Assembly (NCBI GenBank): GCA_035529895.1
Contig: DATKVV010000014.1
Coordinates: forward strand, 1-64,000
Direction of reading: 5' to 3'
Source of the DNA: JAUWKC01 sp035529895
GTDB lineage: Bacteria; Planctomycetota; Phycisphaerae; Sedimentisphaerales; Anaerobacaceae
DNA length: 64,000 bases
Shown here: positions 32,759-42,075 of the stretch, in pieces
Layout of the letters: the number at the start of each line of letters is the position of its first letter
Position numbering within the stretch: position 1 is the stretch's first letter
The notes under the pieces: generated by a model
What the model was told of the DNA's origin: nothing
The model's database searches: none
Seen by the model: only the letters and a program-made list of their open reading frames with translations
Made by a program: the position numbers and the translations under genes

Positions 32759-34699
32759 ATGAAGAAAGTAAGAGCAGCGTCATTAGTATTTGCATTGATT
32801 ATTTCAAGCGGGGCGTTCGGTGCATCGAGGATAGATGTATCAAAGGCGAAGATAGTCGTATTGAATCCTCAGAAGAAGATAGAGGCGAACGCGGCGGATA
32901 TGCTTCGGGACGAGATAGACAAGCGAACGAGGATAGGACTCGATGTTGTTTCGAAGATGCCGGGAGCAGACGAAGTTGCGATTGTAATCGGGACAGCGGA
33001 GGAGCTGGCCTCGAAGTCGTATAGGCCCGCGGCCGGCTTTGAGGTTCCATCCAAGGCCGACGCGTACGCGGTCTGGGTTGACACGTCAAAGCGGAAAGCG
33101 GCGACAATTTGTGCGGCCGGTTACGACGACAGGGGGACGTTGTTCGCAGCCGGAAGGCTGCTGCGTCTGCTCGAGATGGGCAGGGACAGGGTCCGGCTTG
33201 ACGGCGACGTAAAGCTGGCGACAGCGCCGAAATATGCGCTGCGGGGCCATCAATTCGGTTACAGGCCAAAGACCAATTCTTATGATGGCTGGACCATCGA
33301 GATGTGGGAACAGTATTACCGTGAAATGGCTGTCTTCGGGATGAACGCAATTGAGCTGATTCCGCCGAGGAGCGATGACGACGACGACAGTCCGCATTTC
33401 CCCAAGCCCCAGATGGAAATGATGGTGGATATGTCGCAACTGGCGGCGGATTACGGGCTGGATGTCTGGATTTGGTTCCCGGCGATAGACAAGGATTATA
33501 CCGACAAGAAAACCGTTGATGCCGCGATCGAGGAATGGGGCGAGGTCTTCCGGAAGCTGCCGAAGGTCGACGTGGTATTTGTGCCGGGCGGGGACCCGGG
33601 CAGGACTCATCCGACCATATTGCTGCCTCTTATGGAGAAGCAGAAGAAGAATTTGAATAAGTATCATCCAAAGGCTCAGATATGGGTGTCGCCGCAGAGC
33701 TTTGATTATAAAAGTCACGCCAAGGGCTGGATGCGGGTTTTTCTTGATATATTGCAGAAGGAGCAGCCTGCATGGCTGGATGGGATCGTATTCGGACCGC
33801 AGATCAGGATGACCCTGCCGGAACTGAGGAAAGAGGTGCCGGCAAAATACCCAATCAGGCGATATCCGGATATAACCCACAGCCGGGGCTGTCAGTACCC
33901 GGTGCCGGACTGGGACAGCGCTTACAGCAGCACATTGAGTCGTGAGCCGATTAATCCGCGGCCGCGTGGTTATGCGAAGATTTTCAGAGATTTCCAGCAG
34001 TATGCGATTGGGTTCATCACATACAGCGAGGGCTGCAACGATGACTTTAACAAGGTATTGTGGAGCTGCCTGGGCTGGGAGCCGCAGATGAAGGTGGAGG
34101 ATATCACAAGGGAGTACAGCAGGTACTTTATAAGCGCAAGATACGAGCAGAAGTTTGCCGAGGGGCTGCTGGCTCTGGAGAAGGACTGGGAAGGGCCGCT
34201 GCTGACGAATGAAGGTGTGTTTGAGACGCTGAAGCTCTTCCAGAGGATGGAAAAGGACGCGACGCCTCAGGAGCTTCTTAACTGGCGATTTCAGCAGGGG
34301 CTTTACCGGGCGTATTACGATGCATATATCAGACACAGGCTCATATATGAGACGCAGCTCGAGCGGCAGGCGAAGGATGTTCTGAAGACGGCCGGGCAGA
34401 TTGGCTCGCTGACGGCGATGGAAAAGGCCGAAGCGATACTGGATAAGGCGGTGACGGAGAAGACAGCGAGCGATTTGCGGGCAAGGGTCTTTGAGCTGGC
34501 GGAGGCGTTGTTCCAGAGTATTCGAATGCAGTTGAGCGTCGAAAGGTACAAGGCCATCAGGGTCAACCGGGGCGCAAATCTTGATGAAATTGATAAGCCC
34601 TTGAACCACGCCGCCGACTTGAAAGAGCGTTTCAATAGAATACGCAGGCTCGAATCAGAAAAAGAGCGCGTTGAAGCGATTGGTAAGATGGTGGATTAG
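32759..34699 (+). CDS. Secreted glycosidase-like protein (tandem copy 2)
   Basis: This 646-residue protein is colinear with the preceding one over its whole length, with long shared stretches such as ALRGHQFGYRPKTNSYDGWT and FITYSEGCNDD. It has its own signal peptide (SLVFALIISSGAFGASR) and a GGAG ribosome site. Differences cluster in the barrel loops: VFVPGGDPGRTHP replaces FVPSGDPDEVHP, and the FPAIDKDYTDKKT loop replaces YPVVEYDVDGG. The pair therefore probably split in substrate specificity after duplication. The gap between the two genes is about 40 bases, so they are likely cotranscribed. Confidence 0.7.
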   Translation: MKKVRAASLVFALIISSGAFGASRIDVSKAKIVVLNPQKKIEANAADMLRDEIDKRTRIGLDVVSKMPGADEVAIVIGTAEELASKSYRPAAGFEVPSKADAYAVWVDTSKRKAATICAAGYDDRGTLFAAGRLLRLLEMGRDRVRLDGDVKLATAPKYALRGHQFGYRPKTNSYDGWTIEMWEQYYREMAVFGMNAIELIPPRSDDDDDSPHFPKPQMEMMVDMSQLAADYGLDVWIWFPAIDKDYTDKKTVDAAIEEWGEVFRKLPKVDVVFVPGGDPGRTHPTILLPLMEKQKKNLNKYHPKAQIWVSPQSFDYKSHAKGWMRVFLDILQKEQPAWLDGIVFGPQIRMTLPELRKEVPAKYPIRRYPDITHSRGCQYPVPDWDSAYSSTLSREPINPRPRGYAKIFRDFQQYAIGFITYSEGCNDDFNKVLWSCLGWEPQMKVEDITREYSRYFISARYEQKFAEGLLALEKDWEGPLLTNEGVFETLKLFQRMEKDATPQELLNWRFQQGLYRAYYDAYIRHRLIYETQLERQAKDVLKTAGQIGSLTAMEKAEAILDKAVTEKTASDLRARVFELAEALFQSIRMQLSVERYKAIRVNRGANLDEIDKPLNHAADLKERFNRIRRLESEKERVEAIGKMVD

Positions 34700-34796
34700 C
34701 ACGTTTTCGCCAAAAGCGATATTGTGTTCAACACACAGGGGCGCAAGGCCCTTGTAAAACGGGAGCTGATTGTTGTACTTGACGAAAGGCAAAAAG

Positions 34797-37085
34797 ATGA
34801 GAAAAGGTTTTGTATTCGCAGTTTTAATCTCGGTCGCAACTACTTTCTATAATCCCTCCTCTGGAGCTGTGCCCGGCAGCGATGAGCTGCCGCTTCAGTA
34901 TGTGGGGCCGGAGCTGCCGGACGGCGAGGCGCCCGACGGGCGGCTGATGTACAGCCCTGAGGTGCAGAACATCCAGATCAACCGCGCCAACCGGAAGCAC
35001 CCGCCCTTCCTCCCGCCCGAATCCGAGAACCGAAAGGGCTGGACCTATCAGCACCACGTGGGCATTGGGGCGTGGAAGGGAAAGCTTTACGCGGTCTGGG
35101 ACATGACTCACGTGGGTGAAGACAATCCGCCATGTCACCTTGTGTACTCCACCTCGGACGACGGATTCACCTGGTCGGAGCCTAAGGACCTTTATCCATT
35201 CGATAAGGCTTATAACCTTCGCTTCTATTTCTTTCATTCGAGCAACGGCCGCATGCTTGTCTTTGCGGCCGGGTGGTACCCGACGGACAATATCAGTGAA
35301 TCCAAGAAGGACAGGTTATATGTTCGGGAGATTACGGCGGACCACAAGCTGGGGGAAATCTATACTTTGATCAAGCCGGGGCCGGGCCATCCGCCTTTCT
35401 ATACGGAGAGTGAAGACGCCGGTTTCCTTCAGGCCTGCGGGGAAGCGGTTGCAAATAAGCCGCTGCTGGAACAGGGCGATTACGGGCTGCTGTTGGGCGA
35501 TAGGAAGATGAAATGGCACGAGGACAAGAACTGGCCCGGCGGCGAGGTTCCCTCTATTGGCGGGGACCTTTGGGTCTTCGGCAAATCCTTATGTTTCTAC
35601 CATCGCAAGGACGGCGTCCTGGTCGGCACCTGCAAAATGGGCTGGGTGACACAGTCGAGAGACGAGGGGCGGACGTGGTCTTTCCCAACGATTCCCCCCG
35701 GAATCAAAGGCGGCGGCGGAAAGCTTTGGGCGCAGAAGACGCCAGACAGCCGCTATGCCATGATTTATATTCCCCAGCAAGAGCATCGTTATCCGATGGC
35801 GATAACCACGAGTGACGATGGTATTACCTTTAAGGATATGCGAGCGGTGCACGGCGAGGTTGCGCCGCAGCGCTACGCGGGCAGGGCCAAGGACATTGGC
35901 CCGCAGTACCTGCGCGGTATAAGTGAATGGGGGAGCGACGGGTCGCGTCAGGAGAAGGATTGCATCTGGACGATTTACAGTATGAACAAGGAGGATATCT
36001 GGGTGAGCCGAGTCACCGTTCCAATCGCCGCCGATGCGAAGGCGCATGCCAATGACAGTTTTGACGGCGTTGCGGTGGGGCCTCGCGTGCCGGGGTGGCA
36101 TACGTACTCGCTGTTGTGGGCGCCGGTGAGCATTGCGGCCGAAGGAGGCGGCAGGAATCATTACCTGCGGCTCGAAGACCGTGAACCGACCGATTATGCG
36201 CGTGCGATCCGGGTTTTCCCGCAGAGTAAAAGCCTTAACGTGAGATTCCGTCTGGCTGCTGAGCAGGCCGACAATGGCAGGCTTGAGATTGATTTGTTAG
36301 GTGAACTGGGTTCGCGTCCGGTGCGGCTGGTACTGAACGACAAGGGTAAACTCCAGGCCGTTGACGGACGACAGTCGGCAGTGGAATCATACTCGCCCGG
36401 GCTGACAGGCACTTATTTCAAGAGGGCGAATCTTACCAATCCGGAGGAGGATACTGATATTCTTCTGAGTCTGAATAATGACTGGGGCAGAAGCAAAGGC
36501 AATGATTGGAGCGCACGGTGGAAAGGATTTATCGATTCCCCTTACAGCGGCGAGGTCACCTTCAGCGCCGAAGCCAACGACGGCCTGCGTCTTTTGATAG
36601 GGAATAAGGTTGTTATCGACGGGCTGTCCTCAAGCGGGGCCCGTGCAGGAAAAGTTGCCATGAAAAAGGGCGAGAAGACGCCCATTACTATTGAGTTTGC
36701 CTCGGAACGGGGCAGGGCCAAACTTGTCCTTTCCTGGTCGTGGGCGGGGCAGGCGGCAACTATCGTTCCTGCTTCGGCAGTGAGCCACAGGGAAGAACCG
36801 AAGCTTGAGCCGGCAGACCTGATGGCCTACAGGGCAGGCGAGTGGCTGAACGTTGACATCAATGTTGATTGCCGGACCGACAGGTACACTCTCAGAGTTA
36901 ATGGCCGTGAAGTGCTCACGGACGCACGCTTTGCAGAACCATCCTCGATGGTATACGCCGTATCCTTGCGTACGGGTGAATTCCGCGGCAATCCCACCGG
37001 GCGTGCCGGTCAGGATATACCAAACTCGGAAGACCCGGTCGCTAAGGTCACATACCGCATCGACGACGTCATAACCGGTAACTGA
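34797..37085 (+). CDS. Secreted sialidase-like beta-propeller with a PA14 domain nested in a beta-sandwich
   Basis: A signal peptide is followed by a six-bladed-propeller-like region (SDDGFTWSEP, SRDEGRTWSFP, SDDGITFKDM: BNR Asp-box motifs), pointing to an exo-glycosidase of sialidase type. From about residue 450 a beta-sandwich begins (YLRLEDREPTDYARAIRVFP, VRLVLNDKGKLQAVDG). It is interrupted by a PA14 domain (GLTGTYFKRANL, WSARWKGFIDSPYSGEVTF, LVLSWSWAGQ) and then resumes (YRAGEWLNVDINVDCRTDRY). PA14 domains bind carbohydrate. The start at 34797 has AAAGG upstream. The two following genes also carry PA14 domains. Confidence 0.75.
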   Translation: MRKGFVFAVLISVATTFYNPSSGAVPGSDELPLQYVGPELPDGEAPDGRLMYSPEVQNIQINRANRKHPPFLPPESENRKGWTYQHHVGIGAWKGKLYAVWDMTHVGEDNPPCHLVYSTSDDGFTWSEPKDLYPFDKAYNLRFYFFHSSNGRMLVFAAGWYPTDNISESKKDRLYVREITADHKLGEIYTLIKPGPGHPPFYTESEDAGFLQACGEAVANKPLLEQGDYGLLLGDRKMKWHEDKNWPGGEVPSIGGDLWVFGKSLCFYHRKDGVLVGTCKMGWVTQSRDEGRTWSFPTIPPGIKGGGGKLWAQKTPDSRYAMIYIPQQEHRYPMAITTSDDGITFKDMRAVHGEVAPQRYAGRAKDIGPQYLRGISEWGSDGSRQEKDCIWTIYSMNKEDIWVSRVTVPIAADAKAHANDSFDGVAVGPRVPGWHTYSLLWAPVSIAAEGGGRNHYLRLEDREPTDYARAIRVFPQSKSLNVRFRLAAEQADNGRLEIDLLGELGSRPVRLVLNDKGKLQAVDGRQSAVESYSPGLTGTYFKRANLTNPEEDTDILLSLNNDWGRSKGNDWSARWKGFIDSPYSGEVTFSAEANDGLRLLIGNKVVIDGLSSSGARAGKVAMKKGEKTPITIEFASERGRAKLVLSWSWAGQAATIVPASAVSHREEPKLEPADLMAYRAGEWLNVDINVDCRTDRYTLRVNGREVLTDARFAEPSSMVYAVSLRTGEFRGNPTGRAGQDIPNSEDPVAKVTYRIDDVITGN

Positions 37086-37152
37086 TCAGAGAAGCTGACG
37101 GCACGGGACAAGTTGGTTAGGCCCGATTCAATCAACTAAGAAACGAAATGTC

Positions 37153-38829
37153 ATGGGCAAGAAGACGATTTGGATGGTCACAGGTTTGCTTATAGTCGGT
37201 GCGGTCGCATCGCTGTCGGCTGCTGCCAAAGTAGATGGGGCAGGCAGGCCAGGTCTGGTTGGTCAGCGCTTTGGCGAGGCGAACCTGACAAATGTCAAGA
37301 ACGCCGAGGTGATCGATTCGCTTGAACATCTCTGGACCGAAAACGACGACCGAGGCGGCTCGTGGTCGGCGAGGTGGCGGGGATACATCGTTGGGCCTTG
37401 GACAGGTCAGATTACGTTCCATGTCGTTACTAACAAAAGGGTCAGGATAGAAATCGACGGCAAGGAACGAATTCGCATACCGGGCGAGGTGGACCCTGAC
37501 GGCGTTTTCGAATTCCTGCAGTCGCAGACGGGCCACATGGAACGGTCGGCAGCTATGCCCATGGTCAAAGGGCAACAGTATCCAATTACGATAACCTTCG
37601 TTCTTGAGGAGGGACCCTACGGATACCTGAGCGTCAAATGGAGCTGGGAGGGACAAGAGCCGACGTTGGTCCCGCGTGAGAACCTTCTGCACACGGTAGA
37701 GCAGGAAAGTGATGTGAACTCGCAGCCTGCATCGACCGTCGACCGGAGCGGCTTTGTCACGGTGCCTGTGCAGCACGTTCTCGTGTACGGCAAACCGGGG
37801 CGGTTTGCCGGGTGGCCCGCCAATGACGGCCTGTGGAGCTGGGGTGACGAAATCTTAGTGGGTTTTCATGAGGGCACCTACGAAAAGGTCAAGGCTTTGA
37901 GCAACGCCCACAGCCTGAATCGCAGCCAACCTCGGCGCGATCTTTTGGCCAGAAGCCTGGATGGAGGCGAGACGTGGACGATTGAAGACCCAGACAACTA
38001 CGCGGGCGACGGCCGAAAGCCAAAACCATGTCCGGGCAACATCAATTTTTTGAGCCCCAATTTCGCCATGCACTGCCGGGGCGACAAATTCCGCATCTCA
38101 TACGACCGCGGCAGGACCTGGCAGGGCCCATACAAGCTGCCGGACATTGGAAAGAAACTGTCTGCCCGAACAGACTATATCGTCAAAGGTCCGAAGGAGT
38201 GCCTGTTTTTCCTGTCGGCCGAAGAAGAAAGAGTGCAGGCGCTCTTTCAGGACCGGGCCTTCTGTGCACGGACGACTGACGGGGGCAAGACAATTAGCTT
38301 TGTCTCCTGGATGACGGCTGAGCCGATTTCCGTGCGGTCGGTTATGCCTTCAACGGTGCGCGTTTCTGAGAACCACCTCGTATCGGCCCTGCGCCGAAGG
38401 CTGGACGTGCACGTCGAGGACGATGTTGACGTCAGCAGAGACTGGATTGATGTGTATCAGTCGAAAGACGGCGGCAGGACGTGGGAATTCCTGAACAAGG
38501 CGGCCGACACGGAAACGGACGACGCGAACGAAGAGGAGCGCAATGGGAATCCGGCGAGCCTTATTCGATTAAAGGACGGCCGGCTTTGCGTGACGTACGG
38601 CTATCGCGAAAGACCCTACGGTATTCGCGCCAAGCTCAGTGTCGATAACGGTAAAACTTGGGGACAGGAGATACATCTGCGTGACGACGGGTGCACGTGG
38701 GACCTCGGATACACTCGCACTTTCCAAAGGACAGACGGCCAACTTGTCACTGTCTACTACTACGCCACGGCTGAAAAACCTGAACAGCATATTGTGGCAA
38801 CGATCTGGGACGCGAATGAGGCAAAGTAG
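37153..38829 (+). CDS. Secreted PA14 plus BNR/sialidase-like protein
   Basis: Signal peptide (residues 1-24), then a PA14 domain at about 33-180 (GLVGQRFGEANLTN, WSARWRGYIVGPWTGQITFH, LSVKWSWEGQEPTLVP). A sialidase-type propeller follows, with Asp boxes SLDGGETWTIED, SYDRGRTWQGPY, SKDGGRTWEFLN and SVDNGKTWGQEI. The order is the reverse of the preceding gene, where PA14 is near the C-terminus. The N-terminal PA14 likely anchors the enzyme to its glycan. The cleaved sugar is unknown; the name sialidase describes the fold only. It ends about 25 bases before the next PA14 gene. Confidence 0.78.
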   Translation: MGKKTIWMVTGLLIVGAVASLSAAAKVDGAGRPGLVGQRFGEANLTNVKNAEVIDSLEHLWTENDDRGGSWSARWRGYIVGPWTGQITFHVVTNKRVRIEIDGKERIRIPGEVDPDGVFEFLQSQTGHMERSAAMPMVKGQQYPITITFVLEEGPYGYLSVKWSWEGQEPTLVPRENLLHTVEQESDVNSQPASTVDRSGFVTVPVQHVLVYGKPGRFAGWPANDGLWSWGDEILVGFHEGTYEKVKALSNAHSLNRSQPRRDLLARSLDGGETWTIEDPDNYAGDGRKPKPCPGNINFLSPNFAMHCRGDKFRISYDRGRTWQGPYKLPDIGKKLSARTDYIVKGPKECLFFLSAEEERVQALFQDRAFCARTTDGGKTISFVSWMTAEPISVRSVMPSTVRVSENHLVSALRRRLDVHVEDDVDVSRDWIDVYQSKDGGRTWEFLNKAADTETDDANEEERNGNPASLIRLKDGRLCVTYGYRERPYGIRAKLSVDNGKTWGQEIHLRDDGCTWDLGYTRTFQRTDGQLVTVYYYATAEKPEQHIVATIWDANEAK

Positions 38830-38854
38830 CTCATATTCAGTCAAAGGGGATGTT

Positions 38855-41800
38855 ATGAACAAGAAAGCGATTTTGATTTTCACCATCCTGGCTCTCGGAG
38901 AACTTCTAATATCTTTCTCGGCTGATGCCAAAGGGGCGGAATGGACGAAGGCGGGACTGGTGGGGATTCAGTATGGCGATGAAGACTTTGAAAAACCGGA
39001 GGGCCTTGTCACGCTGAGCAGTCTGGACCAGAGCTGGGGGCAGGATGACGGATTCGGCAAGCAGTGGGCGGGCAGATGGCAGGGTTTCATAATCGGACCG
39101 GCCAGCGGCGATGTGGAATTCACAATTGAGACCGACCAGGCGGCCAGGATTATAATAGGCGGCAAGACGGTTGTTGCCTGCAAAGAGGGATCGGCCAGCG
39201 CCAGTATGCAAATGGTCAAGGGCGAGAAGTATCCGGTCGTTTTGACTTATGTCAAGGAAGGCTCGGAATATGGATGCGGCTTGAAGGTTCAGTGGAGCTG
39301 GGCGGGACAAGCTGTGAGTGTGATCGGCGGCGACAACCTTGTCTACTCGGAGCAGAAAGCAGTCGAGCTTAAGACAATGGTTGGCGCACGGCAAGATGAT
39401 GATGAGGACGATGGAGACGGTGACGGCGATGGGGAGGATAAAAAGCTTTCATTCTCAGACCTGCCGGCGCCTGTGCAGGCAACGGTAAAGGCCAATCTCA
39501 ACGGGGCGGTTATTGATGATATCGACAGCGGAACCGAAGATGGAAAACCTGTTTACGAAGTTGATGCCAAGCTGGACGACGGCAGGGAGCTTAAGCTGAC
39601 AATCCTTATGGACGGGACGCTGTACGGCAAGCGTCTGGAGGAGCCTGCCAATCCCAAAGAGAAAATGTTGGCAGATGGCGTTATAGCGCCGAGCAGCGAT
39701 ACGGTTGCCTTGTGGTCGTTCGATGAGACTTCTTATCCTCACACCACGCTGACCGACGCCAGCGAATACGCAAAGGCCGATTTGTGTTTGATGGACGGGG
39801 GCGGCATGGTCGCCGGCAAATACGGAAACGCTCTGAAGGTCACAGGTTCCGATTACGCGGTCTGTTACGCGGGTTTTGCGGGTAAAGTAACCGAAGAAGA
39901 GCTGCGTGAACGTGATGGGACTCCGAGCGGTCTTTGGGGCCCGACCGAAGGGTCGGGGGCACTGCTTAGCGGCCTTGCCGGCGGCAGATGGACTGTCGAG
40001 CTCTGGCTGAATCTTTCATCAGTCGCCGGGGACATCTCAATTGTCGATATGGGACAAGCCTATGACCCCGGTTTTTCCTTAAACTTCAACGGAAGCGATT
40101 TCGAACTTACGAATCATTACGCAGGCGTCAAGGCCGTATGTCCGACCAGACTATCTGCCGGCAGATGGCACCACGCGGCGTTCACTCGTGACGGCTCAAC
40201 TGTACGGCATTACCTGGACGGCGCTGAGCAGACGGCTCCTGCGGTTTCATCGATTTCGGTGCAGCCGGTACCGGACCTTCAGAAACCGAAGGACCGCGAA
40301 CACGAAAGCCGCGGCTTTGAAAAGATGGATTCCGGGCAGCGAAGGCAAAACAGGTTCAATTTTGCGATAGGGACCGACCGTCGCGCAGACAAGGCGATGA
40401 AGGGGATGGTCGATGAGATGCGAATATCAGGGATCGTCCGTTACAACGGCAATTTCACACCTGAGAGCTTTTCGAGAAACTATGGAGAAGGTGCGCTTCG
40501 GCCTTCGGCGGCAAACGGGCCGGCGCTGCTGTTTGACCCCAGGCCTGTATCGATTCCGCTGCATCTCGGTGCGCGGAGGCACGTCTTTATTGACGACGCC
40601 ATTATTGACAAGAAAGAAAACATGCAAATAACTATGAATCAGCCGTACGGCAAGGAGCAAATCATCAAAGATTTTAAGATAAAGAAATCCGCCTGGCGTC
40701 CGAGCGTTTTTGATGTTGACGGCAAGGTTTTTATGGCTATCCCGGAAAGCTACAGCTCCAACGAAGGACTGACTTTTCTGGCGACATCTCCGGACGGCCT
40801 TGAATTTACTATGAAGGGCAAAATAATTCCCGAGACTCCCATGTATGGCGCGTTCTTTAAGGACCTTAACCCCAATATATCGCCCGCAGAGCAGTATAAG
40901 GTCAACGCCTTCGTGGCAAACCGCGGTATGTACTTCTATATATCGGCCGATGGGCTGAATTGGCGCAGAAACGAGACGATTCAGCTTCCGCTTCGAAGCG
41001 GCGGAGGCGGCGAGTGTTTCTGGGACGACCAGCGTGGAACGTACTTAAGCTACATCAAGAGGGATTCCAGCTTCAGAACAAGAGAGTATCCCGGCAAAGG
41101 GCCTAAGGGGCATACGGCCCCTGTGTTTGAAACGAACGAGATTCTGAAACCGTGGCCTTTCAAGGCTCTTGAGAAGCCCTATTTCGAGGGCTGGCCTTTT
41201 CCTGCCGTTACCGGCGAAGGTCCGATGGGTTTTGCCGCAGCAAAGTACGGCGGGGTCTATAGAACCCGCGCCATAAAATATCCGTGGGCCCCCGACGTAT
41301 ATCTGGCCTTTATCTGGAGGTATCCCGGCGATGACAAAGCGAGACACGTGGAGCTTGCCGTCAGCAGGAACGGCCGGGACTGGAATCTCTTCGGGACCAA
41401 CTGGTATATTCCCACCGGAACAGCAGACGAAGAGTTGACGATGTACGGGCTGATTCGCCGGGGCGACCAGATATGGCAGTATGTTGATGAAGGTGGAGCG
41501 CACGGGGGCGATGCCCCAAGGCAGTATTATCGCTACAGCCAGCGTCTTGACGGCTTTGTTTCACTTGATGCCGGGGAAACAGCCGGAACAGCAGCCACTC
41601 TTCCATTGATGTTCGAAGGCAACCAGCTTGTTCTCAATATCAAGGCAACGGGCTGGGCAAAGGTGGCCGTCACCGACGAAGCCGGCACGGAACTTCCGGG
41701 CTTTGCTCTCGGCGACTGCGATACGATTAAAGCTGACTCAACCGCCCACAAGGTGACATGGCGAGCAAGCGGCGATGTCTCCGGCCTGAAAGGAAAGATT

Positions 41801-41860
41801 GTGCGCCTGAAATTCCAGATGCAAAATGCCAAGCTCTACGCCTTCGAATTCAAGAATTAG
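38855..41860 (+). CDS. Large secreted multidomain protein: PA14, PepSY-like, LamG, glycosidase-type propeller
   Basis: The ATG at 38855 follows AAAGGGG and opens a signal peptide (KKAILIFTILALGELLISFS). Domains in order: PA14 (about 27-150; WAGRWQGFIIGPASGDVEFT, VQWSWAGQAVSVIGGDNL); an Asp-rich linker; a PepSY-like module (about 180-250; LPAPVQATVKANLNGAVIDD); a LamG/concanavalin-like domain (about 290-480; RWTVELWLNLSS, RWHHAAFTRDGSTVRHYLDG); and a C-terminal five-bladed-propeller-like part (HVFIDDAIIDKKENMQITMN, YFYISADGLNWRRNETIQLP) similar to planctomycete GH32/GH43-like proteins. At 1001 residues it is probably a surface glycan-binding enzyme. The catalytic residues are not identified. 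Confidence 0.7.
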   Translation: MNKKAILIFTILALGELLISFSADAKGAEWTKAGLVGIQYGDEDFEKPEGLVTLSSLDQSWGQDDGFGKQWAGRWQGFIIGPASGDVEFTIETDQAARIIIGGKTVVACKEGSASASMQMVKGEKYPVVLTYVKEGSEYGCGLKVQWSWAGQAVSVIGGDNLVYSEQKAVELKTMVGARQDDDEDDGDGDGDGEDKKLSFSDLPAPVQATVKANLNGAVIDDIDSGTEDGKPVYEVDAKLDDGRELKLTILMDGTLYGKRLEEPANPKEKMLADGVIAPSSDTVALWSFDETSYPHTTLTDASEYAKADLCLMDGGGMVAGKYGNALKVTGSDYAVCYAGFAGKVTEEELRERDGTPSGLWGPTEGSGALLSGLAGGRWTVELWLNLSSVAGDISIVDMGQAYDPGFSLNFNGSDFELTNHYAGVKAVCPTRLSAGRWHHAAFTRDGSTVRHYLDGAEQTAPAVSSISVQPVPDLQKPKDREHESRGFEKMDSGQRRQNRFNFAIGTDRRADKAMKGMVDEMRISGIVRYNGNFTPESFSRNYGEGALRPSAANGPALLFDPRPVSIPLHLGARRHVFIDDAIIDKKENMQITMNQPYGKEQIIKDFKIKKSAWRPSVFDVDGKVFMAIPESYSSNEGLTFLATSPDGLEFTMKGKIIPETPMYGAFFKDLNPNISPAEQYKVNAFVANRGMYFYISADGLNWRRNETIQLPLRSGGGGECFWDDQRGTYLSYIKRDSSFRTREYPGKGPKGHTAPVFETNEILKPWPFKALEKPYFEGWPFPAVTGEGPMGFAAAKYGGVYRTRAIKYPWAPDVYLAFIWRYPGDDKARHVELAVSRNGRDWNLFGTNWYIPTGTADEELTMYGLIRRGDQIWQYVDEGGAHGGDAPRQYYRYSQRLDGFVSLDAGETAGTAATLPLMFEGNQLVLNIKATGWAKVAVTDEAGTELPGFALGDCDTIKADSTAHKVTWRASGDVSGLKGKIVRLKFQMQNAKLYAFEFKN

Positions 41861-42075
41861 TGCGACTTTGCTTGAAGATAAGTTGGAAAGACTGTATACC
41901 GCTCGCCAAATCCGGGAGCAGAAAAGGATGTGCAAGGGAAAATGCTGGATAAGGATGGTGGGTTGATAGATGAGTCAACGAAGGTTCTATCCGATGATGG
42001 GCGTGCCGCTCTGTATACCGCCGGCAATGAGCTATGAATTCCGCCGATCGGTAATCTCGCAGTGAGGTCTGTCGC

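Noticed and set aside
33086..34609. Long (507-codon) open frame on the minus strand
   Set aside because: It is fully antisense to the tandem glycosidase copy 2 and matches no family; the long frame is a by-product of GC-rich codon use.
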